Of a stretch of DNA of 64,000 nt, positions 34,020-42,441 are shown piece after piece. The DNA is from Nonomuraea typhae. Lineage in GTDB: Bacteria > Actinomycetota > Actinomycetes > Streptosporangiales > Streptosporangiaceae. The notes beneath the pieces were generated by a model, which ran no database searches, had not been told where the DNA came from, and saw only the letters and a program-made list of their open reading frames with translations. How positions within the stretch are numbered: position 1 is the stretch's first letter; each line of letters starts with the position of its first letter. The stretch spans positions 671,589-735,588 of the forward strand of contig NZ_VRLV01000004.1 in NCBI RefSeq assembly GCF_009760925.1, in the 5' to 3' direction. The position numbers and the translations under genes were made by a program.

Positions 34020-35149
34020 GGTGACTCCGGCTCTTGTCGGGACTGGGTGTCGAACTCCGCGCGCAGCCGCTCGAACGCGCCGGGGACCCGGGTCACCCGG
34101 CGGACGTGGACGAGCGCGTCGTAGGCGGCGGGGAAGTCGTCGACGGGGTCGAGCCCGCCCGCGGCCAGGGTGCCGTCGACTCCGTCGTACAGGCCGGCCG
34201 GCGCGTGGCGCAGGTCGGCGACGGCGACGGGCCCGCCGAGACGCTCCAGCCGCGACTCGACGGCGTTCGCCGGCAGGGCGCGCTCGTGCAGGGTGACCTC
34301 GCAGTCGAACGGGCGTGGCGAGCGTTGCGTGAAGCGCACCTCGGGGCCGGAGCCGTACGTCATCCCGATGACGACGGGACGCTCGCCGAGCAGGCCGCCG
34401 AGCATCGGCCGGCCGTGCAGCGGCGTGCGCCGGACGTGCGCGTTGTGCGCGCTCACGACGATCCGCTCCTCACGCTCGAGGACCCAGCGCACGGTGTCGG
34501 CCATGAACACCTCGCGCGGGCACGGCCCGGCCGCCGGCACGTCCAGCTCGGCGAGAAAGGCGTCGATCGAGGCCCCGCACCGGCGCACGATGCCGTCGTC
34601 GTGCGCCGCCGTACGCTCGACCAGATCGCGCAGGAGCGTGCGCAGCCGGGCCTGCGCCGCGGCGGGCATGCGCTGGTAGCGGATCGCCGCCTCGGTCCGG
34701 CCGCCCAGGTCGCTGATGCGGCGGAGCTCCTCGTCGCCGGGGAGCTCGGGCAGCCGGTCGAGGCAGGCGCGCACGGCCGGTCCCGGCGAGGTGGAGGAGC
34801 CGGGCAGGTCCATGCCGTAGAAGCTGACCTTCGCCGGGTTCGCGGCGTTCCACCGGCGCATCCAGGTCAGCTGCCGCCGCATCGGCTCGCACTCGCCGAA
34901 GCGGTAGGTGATGCCGTCGCGGGCGACGTCCCCGACCTCGCCCGGCCCGCCGTGGATCCACGCGTTGACGGACAGCCCCTCGGCGAAGCCCGACTCCATC
35001 ACGAAGGCGGTGAACCCGTGCTCCTCGACGAGCAGGCGGAACAGCTCGTCCTTGAGCTCGTAGAACTCCGTGATGTTGTGCGCGCCCTCGCCGAGGGCCA
35101 CCACCCTGGCGTCACCGGCCAGGTCGCGCGCTAGCTGTGGAAGTACCAT
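34016..35149 (-). CDS. Erythromycin-esterase-family hydrolase
   Basis: A 377-residue protein of the EreA/EreB superfamily. ARVVALGEGAHNITEFYEL holds the conserved GE..H..E motif near residue 20; FVMESGFAEGLSVNAWI and FYGMDLPGS are further family blocks; SAHNAHVRR holds another conserved histidine. The family contains macrolide esterases and many members of unknown substrate, so a macrolide activity should not be assumed. ATG at 35149 lies inside the last 19 bases of the binding-protein gene, implying translational coupling. The context (peptide importer, S9 peptidase) suggests opening of a cyclic ester or depsipeptide bond in an imported compound (inference). Confidence 0.83.
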   Translation of the reverse strand: MVLPQLARDLAGDARVVALGEGAHNITEFYELKDELFRLLVEEHGFTAFVMESGFAEGLSVNAWIHGGPGEVGDVARDGITYRFGECEPMRRQLTWMRRWNAANPAKVSFYGMDLPGSSTSPGPAVRACLDRLPELPGDEELRRISDLGGRTEAAIRYQRMPAAAQARLRTLLRDLVERTAAHDDGIVRRCGASIDAFLAELDVPAAGPCPREVFMADTVRWVLEREERIVVSAHNAHVRRTPLHGRPMLGGLLGERPVVIGMTYGSGPEVRFTQRSPRPFDCEVTLHERALPANAVESRLERLGGPVAVADLRHAPAGLYDGVDGTLAAGGLDPVDDFPAAYDALVHVRRVTRVPGAFERLRAEFDTQSRQEPESP

Positions 35150-36966
35150 TGTTCCGGCGTGTAGAGGAAGCTGATCAGGGCGTTGAACGACGACTGCGGG
35201 CCCGACAGGGTGTTCTTCCACACCACCAGCGTGTGCGGGGTCGGCATGAAGAGCACCGGCAGGTCCCGGGCGAGGCTGGTCACCTCGGCCGACAGCGATG
35301 TCTCGTCCGTCCCGAAGGTCGAGGCGCTGATCAGCTTGTCCGCCTCGGCGCTCTTGTAGCTGCCCAGGTTGAAGCTGCCCTCGGTGTTGAACACCGTGTT
35401 GCTGCTCGGGTAGCCGGCGGCCAGGTAGAGGGGGCCGTAGTCCTGCATCGCCCACTCGTTCTTGGTGGCGGGGGCGAAGCTGTTGCCGTAGTTGGCGTAC
35501 ATGTAATTGAGCGACTTGGTCACGATCTTGACCTCGATGCCGAGCTTCTTGGCCGCCGAGGCGAAGGCGACGTCACGCGCGCCGACGAAGGCGGGGGAGC
35601 TGGCGGAGGCCAGGGTGAAGCTGATCGTCTGGCCCTTCGGAATGTCCGCGCCGCACTGGCCGGGGCCGGTGCCGGGACGCTCGCAGGTGGTGGCGCCGTG
35701 CGGCGTCACCTTCCAGCCGTTGCCGGTGAGCAGCTTCTCGGCGGCGGCCGCGTCGTAGGGGTAGGGCGGCTGGTCGCCGAAGGCGGGCGGGTAGGGGGAT
35801 CCGGCGCCCGCGGTGCTGTAGTTGGGGGAGGCGGCGCCGTTGTGGATGCCGCGGCTGGCGATGTAGCCCTGCTGGTCGATCAGGCGCTGCAGGGCCTGGC
35901 GGACGTACGGCTGCGCGATGACCTTGTCGAAGTTGCCGACGGTGTTCGCGAAGTTGATGACGAGCGCGTCCAGCCGGGCGGGGGCGGGCGCGCCGTACAC
36001 GTTGTAGCCCTGGGCCTTCAACGCGTCGATCTGGTTGGCGAAGCTGGAGTCCAGCGTGCCGACGGTCAGGTTGCCGGCCTTGAACTGGTTGAGCACGGCG
36101 GCGGCGGAGGTGAATGCCTTGAAGTCGATCTGGTCCAGCCGCGATTCGCCCGGTCCGCTGTAGGACTTGTTGCGCTCCAGGGAGAACGAGCCGGTCGTCG
36201 GGTCGAAGCTCTTGAGCAGGTAGGGGCCGTTGACGACGCGCCAGAGCGGGTTTTCCGCGAAGGTGGCCTGTGACTCCGACTGCTTGGTGAGGTACTTGTA
36301 GATCGCCTTGGCGTTCTTCGGCTGCTTGTAGTCGAGGTGCGGGCCGCCGGTGGCGGCGATGCTCCAGTCGGTGGAGGGCAGGACGTACAGCAGCGTCAGC
36401 ATGGACAGCAGGTAGGACGGGTTGTACGCGGTCTCCAGCTCGAGCGTGAGCGTGCCGGGCGCGGCGGCCTCGGCGCTCACCCCGTCGGGGAACTGCCCGG
36501 GGGTGTAGAAGCTCCAGTTGGCCGGGCTCTCCTTGAGCGCGGCCTTGAGCAGGGCCAGGGAGAAGACGACGTCATCGGCGGTGACCGGCTTGCCGTTGGA
36601 CCACTTGTAGTCCTTCATCTTGATGGTCACGGTCTTGCGGTCGGGGCTGTAGACGGGTGGCTCGGCGAGGCTCAGCTCGGCGTCGGCTATCTGGTCGCCC
36701 TCGCCGCTGGGCCGGTAGAGGGAGCGCCAGAGCTGGCCGCGGGCGATGACGGTGCCGTTGGCGGCCGCCGGCGGGTAGGGGTAGATGTAGTTGGGGCTGA
36801 GCCCGGGGGTCAGCGCGACCGTGGCGGTCCCGCCGTCCTTGGGTGTGCCGGTCTGCGTGGGCTTGGCGGTGTAGCTGCCGGCGATGGTCCGCGTGCCCCC
36901 GCCGCCGCTGCACGCCGTTGCGAGTACGGCGAGGCCGGCGACGAGTGCCGTGAGGAGGTGTCTCAT
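35131..36966 (-). CDS. ABC peptide-binding lipoprotein (SBP family 5)
   Basis: A 611-residue extracytoplasmic binding protein. The lipobox LATAC puts the lipidated cysteine at residue 19. The mature part matches SBP_bac_5: DGGTATVALTPGLSP, then VTIKMKDYKWSNGKPVTADD and FNALISFLYTPEQWYF at the end. It captures di- or oligopeptides, or nickel/opine-like ligands, for the permeases encoded just upstream. CAGGAGCC precedes the ATG. The gap to the preceding permease is 29 bp. Confidence 0.92.
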   Translation of the reverse strand: MRHLLTALVAGLAVLATACSGGGGTRTIAGSYTAKPTQTGTPKDGGTATVALTPGLSPNYIYPYPPAAANGTVIARGQLWRSLYRPSGEGDQIADAELSLAEPPVYSPDRKTVTIKMKDYKWSNGKPVTADDVVFSLALLKAALKESPANWSFYTPGQFPDGVSAEAAAPGTLTLELETAYNPSYLLSMLTLLYVLPSTDWSIAATGGPHLDYKQPKNAKAIYKYLTKQSESQATFAENPLWRVVNGPYLLKSFDPTTGSFSLERNKSYSGPGESRLDQIDFKAFTSAAAVLNQFKAGNLTVGTLDSSFANQIDALKAQGYNVYGAPAPARLDALVINFANTVGNFDKVIAQPYVRQALQRLIDQQGYIASRGIHNGAASPNYSTAGAGSPYPPAFGDQPPYPYDAAAAEKLLTGNGWKVTPHGATTCERPGTGPGQCGADIPKGQTISFTLASASSPAFVGARDVAFASAAKKLGIEVKIVTKSLNYMYANYGNSFAPATKNEWAMQDYGPLYLAAGYPSSNTVFNTEGSFNLGSYKSAEADKLISASTFGTDETSLSAEVTSLARDLPVLFMPTPHTLVVWKNTLSGPQSSFNALISFLYTPEQWYFHS

Positions 36967-36995
36967 GGATGGCTCCTGGTGAGGTGTGGGGGTGT

Positions 36996-37865
36996 TCAGC
37001 CGGCCCGCCGGCCGACGGCGTCGCGGAGCGCGTCGGCGAGCAGGTTGAGCGCCAGCACGGTGAGGACGATGCAGCCGCCGACCGGATAGATCAGCCACCA
37101 GTAGTCGGCGGAGATGAAGGTGACACCGCTGGCGAGCTGGCTGCCCCAGTCGGCGGTGGGGTGGGCCAGGCCGAAGCCCAGGAAGCCCAGGGCGGCGACG
37201 ACCAGGACGGCGTCGGCGACCTGGAAGGTGATGTTGACGATGATGACGCCGAGCGCGTTCGGGATCAGGTGGGTGAGGATGACCCGCCGGCGGGAGGCGC
37301 CCATCAGCTTGGCGGCCAGCACGAACTCCCTCACCCGCAGGGTCAGCACCTCGCCGCGCACCAGCCGGGCGGACACGAGCCAGGAGAACCCGCCGATGAC
37401 GAGGCTCAGCGCCAGCGCGTCGGCGTGGAAGCGGGCCGACAGGATCAGCACGAAGAGCAGGAACGGGATCGACAGCATGACGTCGACCAGCCGCATCATG
37501 AACCCGTCGACCGCGCCTCCGGCCAGCCCCGCCACGGCACCGTAGACGGTGCCGATCGTGGTGGCGAACACCGCCGCCAGCAGCCCGATCTGCAGCGACA
37601 CCCGGCCGCCCGCCATGAGCCGGCCGAGGACGTCGAAGCCGTTGGTGTCGGTTCCGAGCGGGTATCCGGGGCCGGGCGGCAGAGCGGCGTTGACCAGGTC
37701 CACGTCGGTCTGGTTGGTCGGGTAGAACAGCGGCCCGAGGAAGCAGAATCCGGCGATGAGCAGCAGGAGCAGCCCGCCGGCCAGGCCGAGCGGGTGCCGG
37801 CGCAGCCCGCGCAGCACCGAGCGGATCGAGGTCTCGGGTGAGGTCACGCCTGGTTCGACGGTCAT
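36996..37865 (-). CDS. Dipeptide/oligopeptide ABC permease, DppC-like
   Basis: A 289-residue membrane protein with six predicted TM segments. It has the DppC N-terminal extension (LRRHPLGLAGGLLLLLIAG), YPLGTDTNGFDVLGRLMAG, and the EAA loop AAKLMGASRRRVILTHLIPN that contacts the ATPase. The start overlaps the DppB-like stop (ATGA). It works with the DppB-like permease, the fused ATPase and the binding lipoprotein. Confidence 0.92.
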   Translation of the reverse strand: MTVEPGVTSPETSIRSVLRGLRRHPLGLAGGLLLLLIAGFCFLGPLFYPTNQTDVDLVNAALPPGPGYPLGTDTNGFDVLGRLMAGGRVSLQIGLLAAVFATTIGTVYGAVAGLAGGAVDGFMMRLVDVMLSIPFLLFVLILSARFHADALALSLVIGGFSWLVSARLVRGEVLTLRVREFVLAAKLMGASRRRVILTHLIPNALGVIIVNITFQVADAVLVVAALGFLGFGLAHPTADWGSQLASGVTFISADYWWLIYPVGGCIVLTVLALNLLADALRDAVGRRAG

Positions 37866-38812
37866 GCGCTCAGCTCGATTCTGCGGTCGGCGGCGGCCAC
37901 CGTGACGTCGGCGATGAAGTTGCCGGCCACGGTCAGCACGCCGCCGATGAGGGTGTAGGCCAGGAGCACCGGGTAGTCCTCGCGCTGCAGGCTGTTGAGG
38001 AACAGCAGGCCCAGGCCCGGATAGTTGAAGAGCGACTCGACGATCAGGTTGCCGGCCAGCAGGGTGGGGACGAGGGTGCCGACCAGCATGATGAGCGGCA
38101 GGCAGGCGTTGCGCAGCAGGTGGCGGGTGAGGATCAGCCGTTCCGGCAGGCCCTTGGCCCGCGCGACCCGGATGTAGTCCTGGCCGAGCTGGTCGAGGGC
38201 GGCGGAGCGCTGGTACTGCGCGAAGATCGCGACGCTGGTGACGGCGAGTGTGATGACCGGCAGCGCCATCGCCCGCGGATCGGTGAAGACGACCCACGGC
38301 GAGTGCGACTGCGACGCCTCCGCCGGGAAGATCGGGATCGCCTGGCTGAACACGGCGATCAGCAGCAGCCCGAGCAGGAACGACGGCGTCGCGTAGAGCA
38401 CGTACGACGCCGCGGTGGCGGCCCGGTCGACGACGCTGTTGCGCCGGACCGCCTGCAGAATGCCGAGCGGCACCGCGACCACCAGCGCCAGCACCAGCCC
38501 GGCCAGCGACAGCATCGCGCTGCGGCCGGCGTTCCTGGCCAGCAGCGTGCCCACGTCCTCGTTCAGCTTGTACGACCGGCCGAGGTCGCCCTGGAGCAAC
38601 TGACCGAGATAGCTGACGTACTGCACGACGACCGGGCGGTCGAAGCCGTGCGCCCGGTTGAAGGCGGCCACGGCCTCCGGCGCGGCGCGCTGCCCGAGGA
38701 CGACGCGTCCCGGGCTGTCCGACACCAGGTGCAGCATGAGGAAGACGACCGCGGAGATACCGAGCAGGACGAGGAGGGAGACCGCCAGCCGGCGGAGCAC
38801 GTACCAGGTCAT
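37862..38812 (-). CDS. Dipeptide/oligopeptide ABC permease, DppB-like
   Basis: A 316-residue membrane protein: N-terminal TM (YVLRRLAVSLLVLLGISAVV), then the periplasmic domain with HGFDRPVVVQYVSYLGQLL, and the EAA loop VARAKGLPERLILTRHLLRN. The start overlaps the ATPase stop and the end overlaps the DppC-like start, four bases each (ATGA). It forms the importer channel with the DppC-like subunit. Confidence 0.92.
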   Translation of the reverse strand: MTWYVLRRLAVSLLVLLGISAVVFLMLHLVSDSPGRVVLGQRAAPEAVAAFNRAHGFDRPVVVQYVSYLGQLLQGDLGRSYKLNEDVGTLLARNAGRSAMLSLAGLVLALVVAVPLGILQAVRRNSVVDRAATAASYVLYATPSFLLGLLLIAVFSQAIPIFPAEASQSHSPWVVFTDPRAMALPVITLAVTSVAIFAQYQRSAALDQLGQDYIRVARAKGLPERLILTRHLLRNACLPLIMLVGTLVPTLLAGNLIVESLFNYPGLGLLFLNSLQREDYPVLLAYTLIGGVLTVAGNFIADVTVAAADRRIELSA

Positions 38813-40860
38813 GAGCGCGACTCCTCTCGGCGCAGGGGGTGGTGGCAGGCGACGTGGTGGGTGCCGGTGACGAGCGTCAAAGGGGGCTCCTTCTGGGCGC
38901 ACACCTCGCTCGCCAGGGCGCACCGGGTGCGGAACCGGCAGCCGCTGGGCGGGTCGATGGGACTCGGCAGCTCGCCGCGCACCCTCGCGGACGCGGGCAC
39001 GCGCGGCGCCTCGGGGCCGGCCGCCGGGATCGCGGCCAGCAACCCTGCGGTGTAGGGGTGCGCGGCGGCGCCGTACACCTCCTCCGTGGTGCCGGCCTCG
39101 ACGAGTTTGCCCAGGTACATGACGCCGACGCGGTCGGCGAGGTACCGCACCACCGCGAGGTCGTGCGAGATCACCACGCTGCTGAGCCCGCGTTCGAGCT
39201 GGATGCGGCGCATCAGGTTGAGCACCTGCGAGCGGATCGAGACGTCCAGGGCGCTGACCGGCTCGTCGGCGACCAGCACCTTCGGGTCCAGGGCGAGCGC
39301 GCGGGCCAGGCCCACGCGTTGCCGCTGCCCGCCGGACAGCTCGTAGGGGTAGCGCTCCAGCACGTTCGCCGGCAGGCCGACGTCCCCCAGGAGCTCGCGG
39401 GCGCGGGCGGTGCGCTGGGCGCGGGTGCCGATCCCCTGGATGGCCAGGGGCTCGCGCAGGATCGTGCCGACGCGCATGCGCGGGTCGAGGGAGGCGTTGG
39501 AGTCCTGGAACATCATCTGGAGCTGGGTACGGCGGGGCCCCGGCGTGCGGGTGAGCGGCGTGCCGTCGAAGATCACCTCGCCGGAGTCCGGGCGGTCGAG
39601 GGCGACGAGCATGCGGCCGAGGGAGGACTTGCCGCAGCCGGATTCGCCGACGAGCCCGAACGTCTCCCCGGCCGCCACCTCGAAGCTCACGCCGGAGACG
39701 GCCTTGACGGTGCGACGGCGCCCGAACGGCCGCCCGCCGCCCGCCGGATACTCGCGCCGGAGGCCGACCACGCGCAGGCGCGGCTCCTTGGCGGCGGGCG
39801 CGGGCACGCTCAGCCGTATGCCCGCTCTGGCGGCCGGGCCGTCGGCGGGGTGCCAGCAGGCGTGGACGTGGCCGTCGGCCTCGGCCGTGGGCGGCGGGGA
39901 CTCCTCGCGGCACCGCTCGGTCGCGGCGGCGCAGCGCGCGGCGAAGGCGCACCCCGCCTGGGCCACCGTCAGGTCCGGCGGCGCCCCGGGAATGCTGAAC
40001 AGCTCCGCGCCGCGGTCCTGCGTGAGTGACGGGATCGAGGAGAGCAGCGCCTGGGTGTAGCGGTGCCGTGTGCGGGCGAACAGCACGGGCGTGGGCCCGG
40101 TCTCGGCCAGGCGGCCGGCGTACATCACGCCGACGCGGTCGGCGTGCCGGGCGATCACCCCCATGTCGTGGGTGATCAGGATCATCGCCATGCCCAGCCT
40201 GGACCTGAGGTCGTCGAGGAGCTCGAGGATCTCCGCCTGGATGGTGACGTCGAGCGCGGTGGTCGGCTCGTCGGCGATGACCAGCCGGGGCTCGCAGGCC
40301 AGCGCCATCGCGATCATCACGCGCTGCCGCATGCCGCCGGAGAGCTGGTGCGGGAAGTCGTCCAGCCGCTCGGCCGGCCGCGGCAGCCCCACGAGGGCGA
40401 GCATCTCCGCGGCGCGGGCGCGGGCCGCCCGCTTCGAGGCGCCGCGGTGCAGCCGCACGGGCTCGGCGATCTGCTCGCCGATGCGCTTGGTGGGGTTCAG
40501 CGCGGTCATCGAGTCCTGGAAGACCATCGCCACGTCGTCGCCCCGGATCGCGCGGTACTGCGCGGCGGGCAGTCCGACGAGCTCCCTGCCGTCCAGGTCG
40601 ATCGAGCCGGCGGTGACCCGGCCGCCCGGCGGCAGCATGCCCATGATCGCCAGGCCGGTCATCGACTTGCCGGAACCGGTCTCGCCGACGATGCCCAGCG
40701 TCTCGCCTCGATCGAGAGTCAGGCTGACACCGGAGACGGGACGGACGATCCGGTCATTCCGCCGGATCTCAACCGCCAGATCACGGATGGTCAGCAGCCG
40801 GTCGCCATCCGCGTTCTCGCCACCATAGGCCGTGCTCAAGGCAGCACTCTCCGAATCCAT
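38809..40860 (-). CDS. Fused DppD-DppF-type ABC ATPase
   Basis: A 683-residue protein with two complete ABC domains: Walker A GETGSGKS (about 60) and signature QLSGGMRQRV, then Walker A GESGCGKS (about 400) and signature ELSGGQRQRV. Each domain has Walker B, H-loop and a C-terminal OppD/F cysteine-containing zone (CAFAARCAAATERC and CRFRTRCALASEVC), which may bind an iron-sulphur cluster as reported for some Dpp/Opp ATPases. It powers the peptide importer encoded downstream. CACTAT (40872-40867) is six bases before the ATG, so translation may be leaderless. First gene of a six-gene operon. Confidence 0.92.
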   Translation of the reverse strand: MDSESAALSTAYGGENADGDRLLTIRDLAVEIRRNDRIVRPVSGVSLTLDRGETLGIVGETGSGKSMTGLAIMGMLPPGGRVTAGSIDLDGRELVGLPAAQYRAIRGDDVAMVFQDSMTALNPTKRIGEQIAEPVRLHRGASKRAARARAAEMLALVGLPRPAERLDDFPHQLSGGMRQRVMIAMALACEPRLVIADEPTTALDVTIQAEILELLDDLRSRLGMAMILITHDMGVIARHADRVGVMYAGRLAETGPTPVLFARTRHRYTQALLSSIPSLTQDRGAELFSIPGAPPDLTVAQAGCAFAARCAAATERCREESPPPTAEADGHVHACWHPADGPAARAGIRLSVPAPAAKEPRLRVVGLRREYPAGGGRPFGRRRTVKAVSGVSFEVAAGETFGLVGESGCGKSSLGRMLVALDRPDSGEVIFDGTPLTRTPGPRRTQLQMMFQDSNASLDPRMRVGTILREPLAIQGIGTRAQRTARARELLGDVGLPANVLERYPYELSGGQRQRVGLARALALDPKVLVADEPVSALDVSIRSQVLNLMRRIQLERGLSSVVISHDLAVVRYLADRVGVMYLGKLVEAGTTEEVYGAAAHPYTAGLLAAIPAAGPEAPRVPASARVRGELPSPIDPPSGCRFRTRCALASEVCAQKEPPLTLVTGTHHVACHHPLRREESRS

Positions 40861-40892
40861 TGGACGATAGTGAGACGCGCGGCCATAGCGGT

Positions 40893-40944
40893 GTTCGTCG
40901 CGTCGGTCGAACCTGGAAGCCCGCGTTCATCCGGCCGGACGAAC
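40893..40944. promoter_or_regulatory. Twin 20-bp palindromes upstream of the peptide-ABC operon
   Basis: GTTCATCCGGCCGGACGAAC (40925-40944, one base from a perfect 20-bp palindrome) and GTTCGTCGCGTCGGTCGAAC (40893-40912) are 32 bp apart. They match each other's consensus at 16-19 of 20 bases and lie 33-84 bp before the ATPase ATG, over the expected promoter. The same pair recurs at 42380-42431. Probable operators of a dimeric regulator encoded elsewhere. Confidence 0.65.
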
Positions 40945-40964
40945 TGATCGCGGCGGGCGGGCCT

Positions 40965-42323
40965 TCAGGAGGGGACGCGCCGGTCGGCCCGGCCGGTGTG
41001 CAGGTAGAGGGCGCGTCCCTGCCCGTCGTCGCCGAGGAAGGCGAGCGGCCCGCCGCCGGACTCGGCCGGGAGCGCCGAGTCGCCGCGCCAGGCGACCAGC
41101 TCGGTGCGGTACGGAGCCTCGCCCAGGCCGGCGGTGACGCCGAGCGGAACGCGGTCCAGCCACAGCCGCCCCAGGGAGTCCCGGCTCACCGTGGTCCGCG
41201 CGGTGCTCGACAGGTAGGTGCCGGCGCAGCGGGCGGCGTCCAGCGGGCGAGCGGCCGGGTCCGGCCGCGGCGCCGCACCCGGCCCGGCTCCCGCGAGGCC
41301 GCCGAGCACGTGCTCGGCGAGCTCGCGGAAGACCGGCTTCGGCGAGCCTCCGTTGGTGAGGATCACCAGCGCCACGTCGCACTCCGGGACCACGCGCAGG
41401 AACGCCGACTGGCCGATGGTGTTGCCGTCGTGGCCGAACACCGCCCGGCCCGGGCGATGGAAGAGCTCCCAGCCGAGACCCCAGCCGGTGCCCTGGTCGA
41501 GGTCGGGCTGGGCGATCTGCTGCTGCCGCATGGCCCGCACGCTCTCCGGGCGGAGTACGGCGCGGCCGTCCGGCCCCAGGCCGCCGGCCAGGTGCATGCG
41601 GGCGAAGGCCAGCAGGTCCCGGGCGCTCATCGCCAGCATCGACCCGGCCGGCGCGTTCGACCGGGCCAGCGCCCAGACGGGGGTGGGTTCACGCTCGAGG
41701 TGCCCGACCGCGGTGCGGTGAAGGATCGCCTCGTACGGGTCGTTCGCGACCTGTGTCAGGCCCAGGGGCTCGAACAGGTGCGCCCGCATGCAGGCGTCGA
41801 ACGGCCGGCCCCGGACGACCTCGACGATCCGCCCCAGAACGCCGAAGCCGGCGTTGTTGTAGGAGAACATCTCCCCGGGCTCGAACACCTGCGGCACCTC
41901 GGCCAGGAGGCCGACGTACTTGTCGAGGCAGTCGTCGCCCTTGCCGGTGTCGGTGAAGACGTCGCCCTCGAAGCCCGAGACGTGGCACAGCAGCTGACGC
42001 ACGGTGATCCGCGCGGCCGCGCGCTCGTCGGCGACTGCGAAGCCGGGCAGGTACGCGCGCACGGGGGCGTCGAGGTCGAGCCGGCCCTCGTCCACCAGCT
42101 GCATGGCCAGCGTCGAGGTCAGCACCTTGGTGATCGAGCCGATCTGGAAGAGCGAGCCCGTCGTCGCCTCGACCCCGGTGGCCGTGCTCAGCACCCCGGC
42201 CGCGACGTCGGTCACCTCGTCGCCGGCGCAGAACGCCACCGCCGCCCCGGGCACCCGGTTCTCGGCGAGCAGATCCGGCAGCCGGCCGCGCAGCCACGAA
42301 CCGACCTCATTGAGCTTCGACAC
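40965..42323 (-). CDS. Serine hydrolase, class C beta-lactamase fold
   Basis: A protein of about 452 residues without signal peptide. The SxxK motif is SITK (about residue 63), the second motif YNN in MFSYNNAGFGVLG, and the third HDG in FGHDGNTIGQSAF. A C-terminal extra domain (PLDAARCAGTYLSS onward) resembles the lipocalin-like tail of esterase/aminopeptidase relatives. GGAGG lies seven bases before GTG 42323. A D-aminopeptidase or esterase role would fit the neighbouring peptide importer, whose promoter carries the same operators. Confidence 0.87.
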   Translation of the reverse strand: MSKLNEVGSWLRGRLPDLLAENRVPGAAVAFCAGDEVTDVAAGVLSTATGVEATTGSLFQIGSITKVLTSTLAMQLVDEGRLDLDAPVRAYLPGFAVADERAAARITVRQLLCHVSGFEGDVFTDTGKGDDCLDKYVGLLAEVPQVFEPGEMFSYNNAGFGVLGRIVEVVRGRPFDACMRAHLFEPLGLTQVANDPYEAILHRTAVGHLEREPTPVWALARSNAPAGSMLAMSARDLLAFARMHLAGGLGPDGRAVLRPESVRAMRQQQIAQPDLDQGTGWGLGWELFHRPGRAVFGHDGNTIGQSAFLRVVPECDVALVILTNGGSPKPVFRELAEHVLGGLAGAGPGAAPRPDPAARPLDAARCAGTYLSSTARTTVSRDSLGRLWLDRVPLGVTAGLGEAPYRTELVAWRGDSALPAESGGGPLAFLGDDGQGRALYLHTGRADRRVPS

Positions 42324-42379
42324 CGGCGTCCCTCCTGGCTCCATTTCCGGTGGAGCTTAGGCCGGGGCGAACGGGCCGC

Positions 42380-42431
42380 GTTCGTCCTTCTCGACCACAG
42401 GCGGGCCGCCGGTTCGTCCGGCCGGACGAGC
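42380..42431. promoter_or_regulatory. Twin 20-bp palindromes upstream of the serine hydrolase
   Basis: GTTCGTCCGGCCGGACGAGC (42412-42431) is one base from a perfect palindrome, and GTTCGTCCTTCTCGACCACA (42380-42399) is a weaker copy (13 of 20 to the consensus). Their spacing is 32 bp, identical to the pair at 40893-40944. They lie 57-108 bp before the hydrolase start. A shared regulator for the two units is likely. Confidence 0.6.
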
Positions 42432-42441
42432 TGATGCGGCT

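Noticed and set aside
34016..35149. Calling the Ere-like gene a macrolide-resistance gene
   Set aside because: The superfamily is broad and the operon context is peptide uptake; nothing else points to macrolides.
40925..42431. The repeats flanking the serine hydrolase as transposon ends or attachment sites
   Set aside because: No transposase or integrase is present, each copy is itself a palindrome in a promoter region, and each is doubled at 32 bp, which fits operators better than mobile-element ends.
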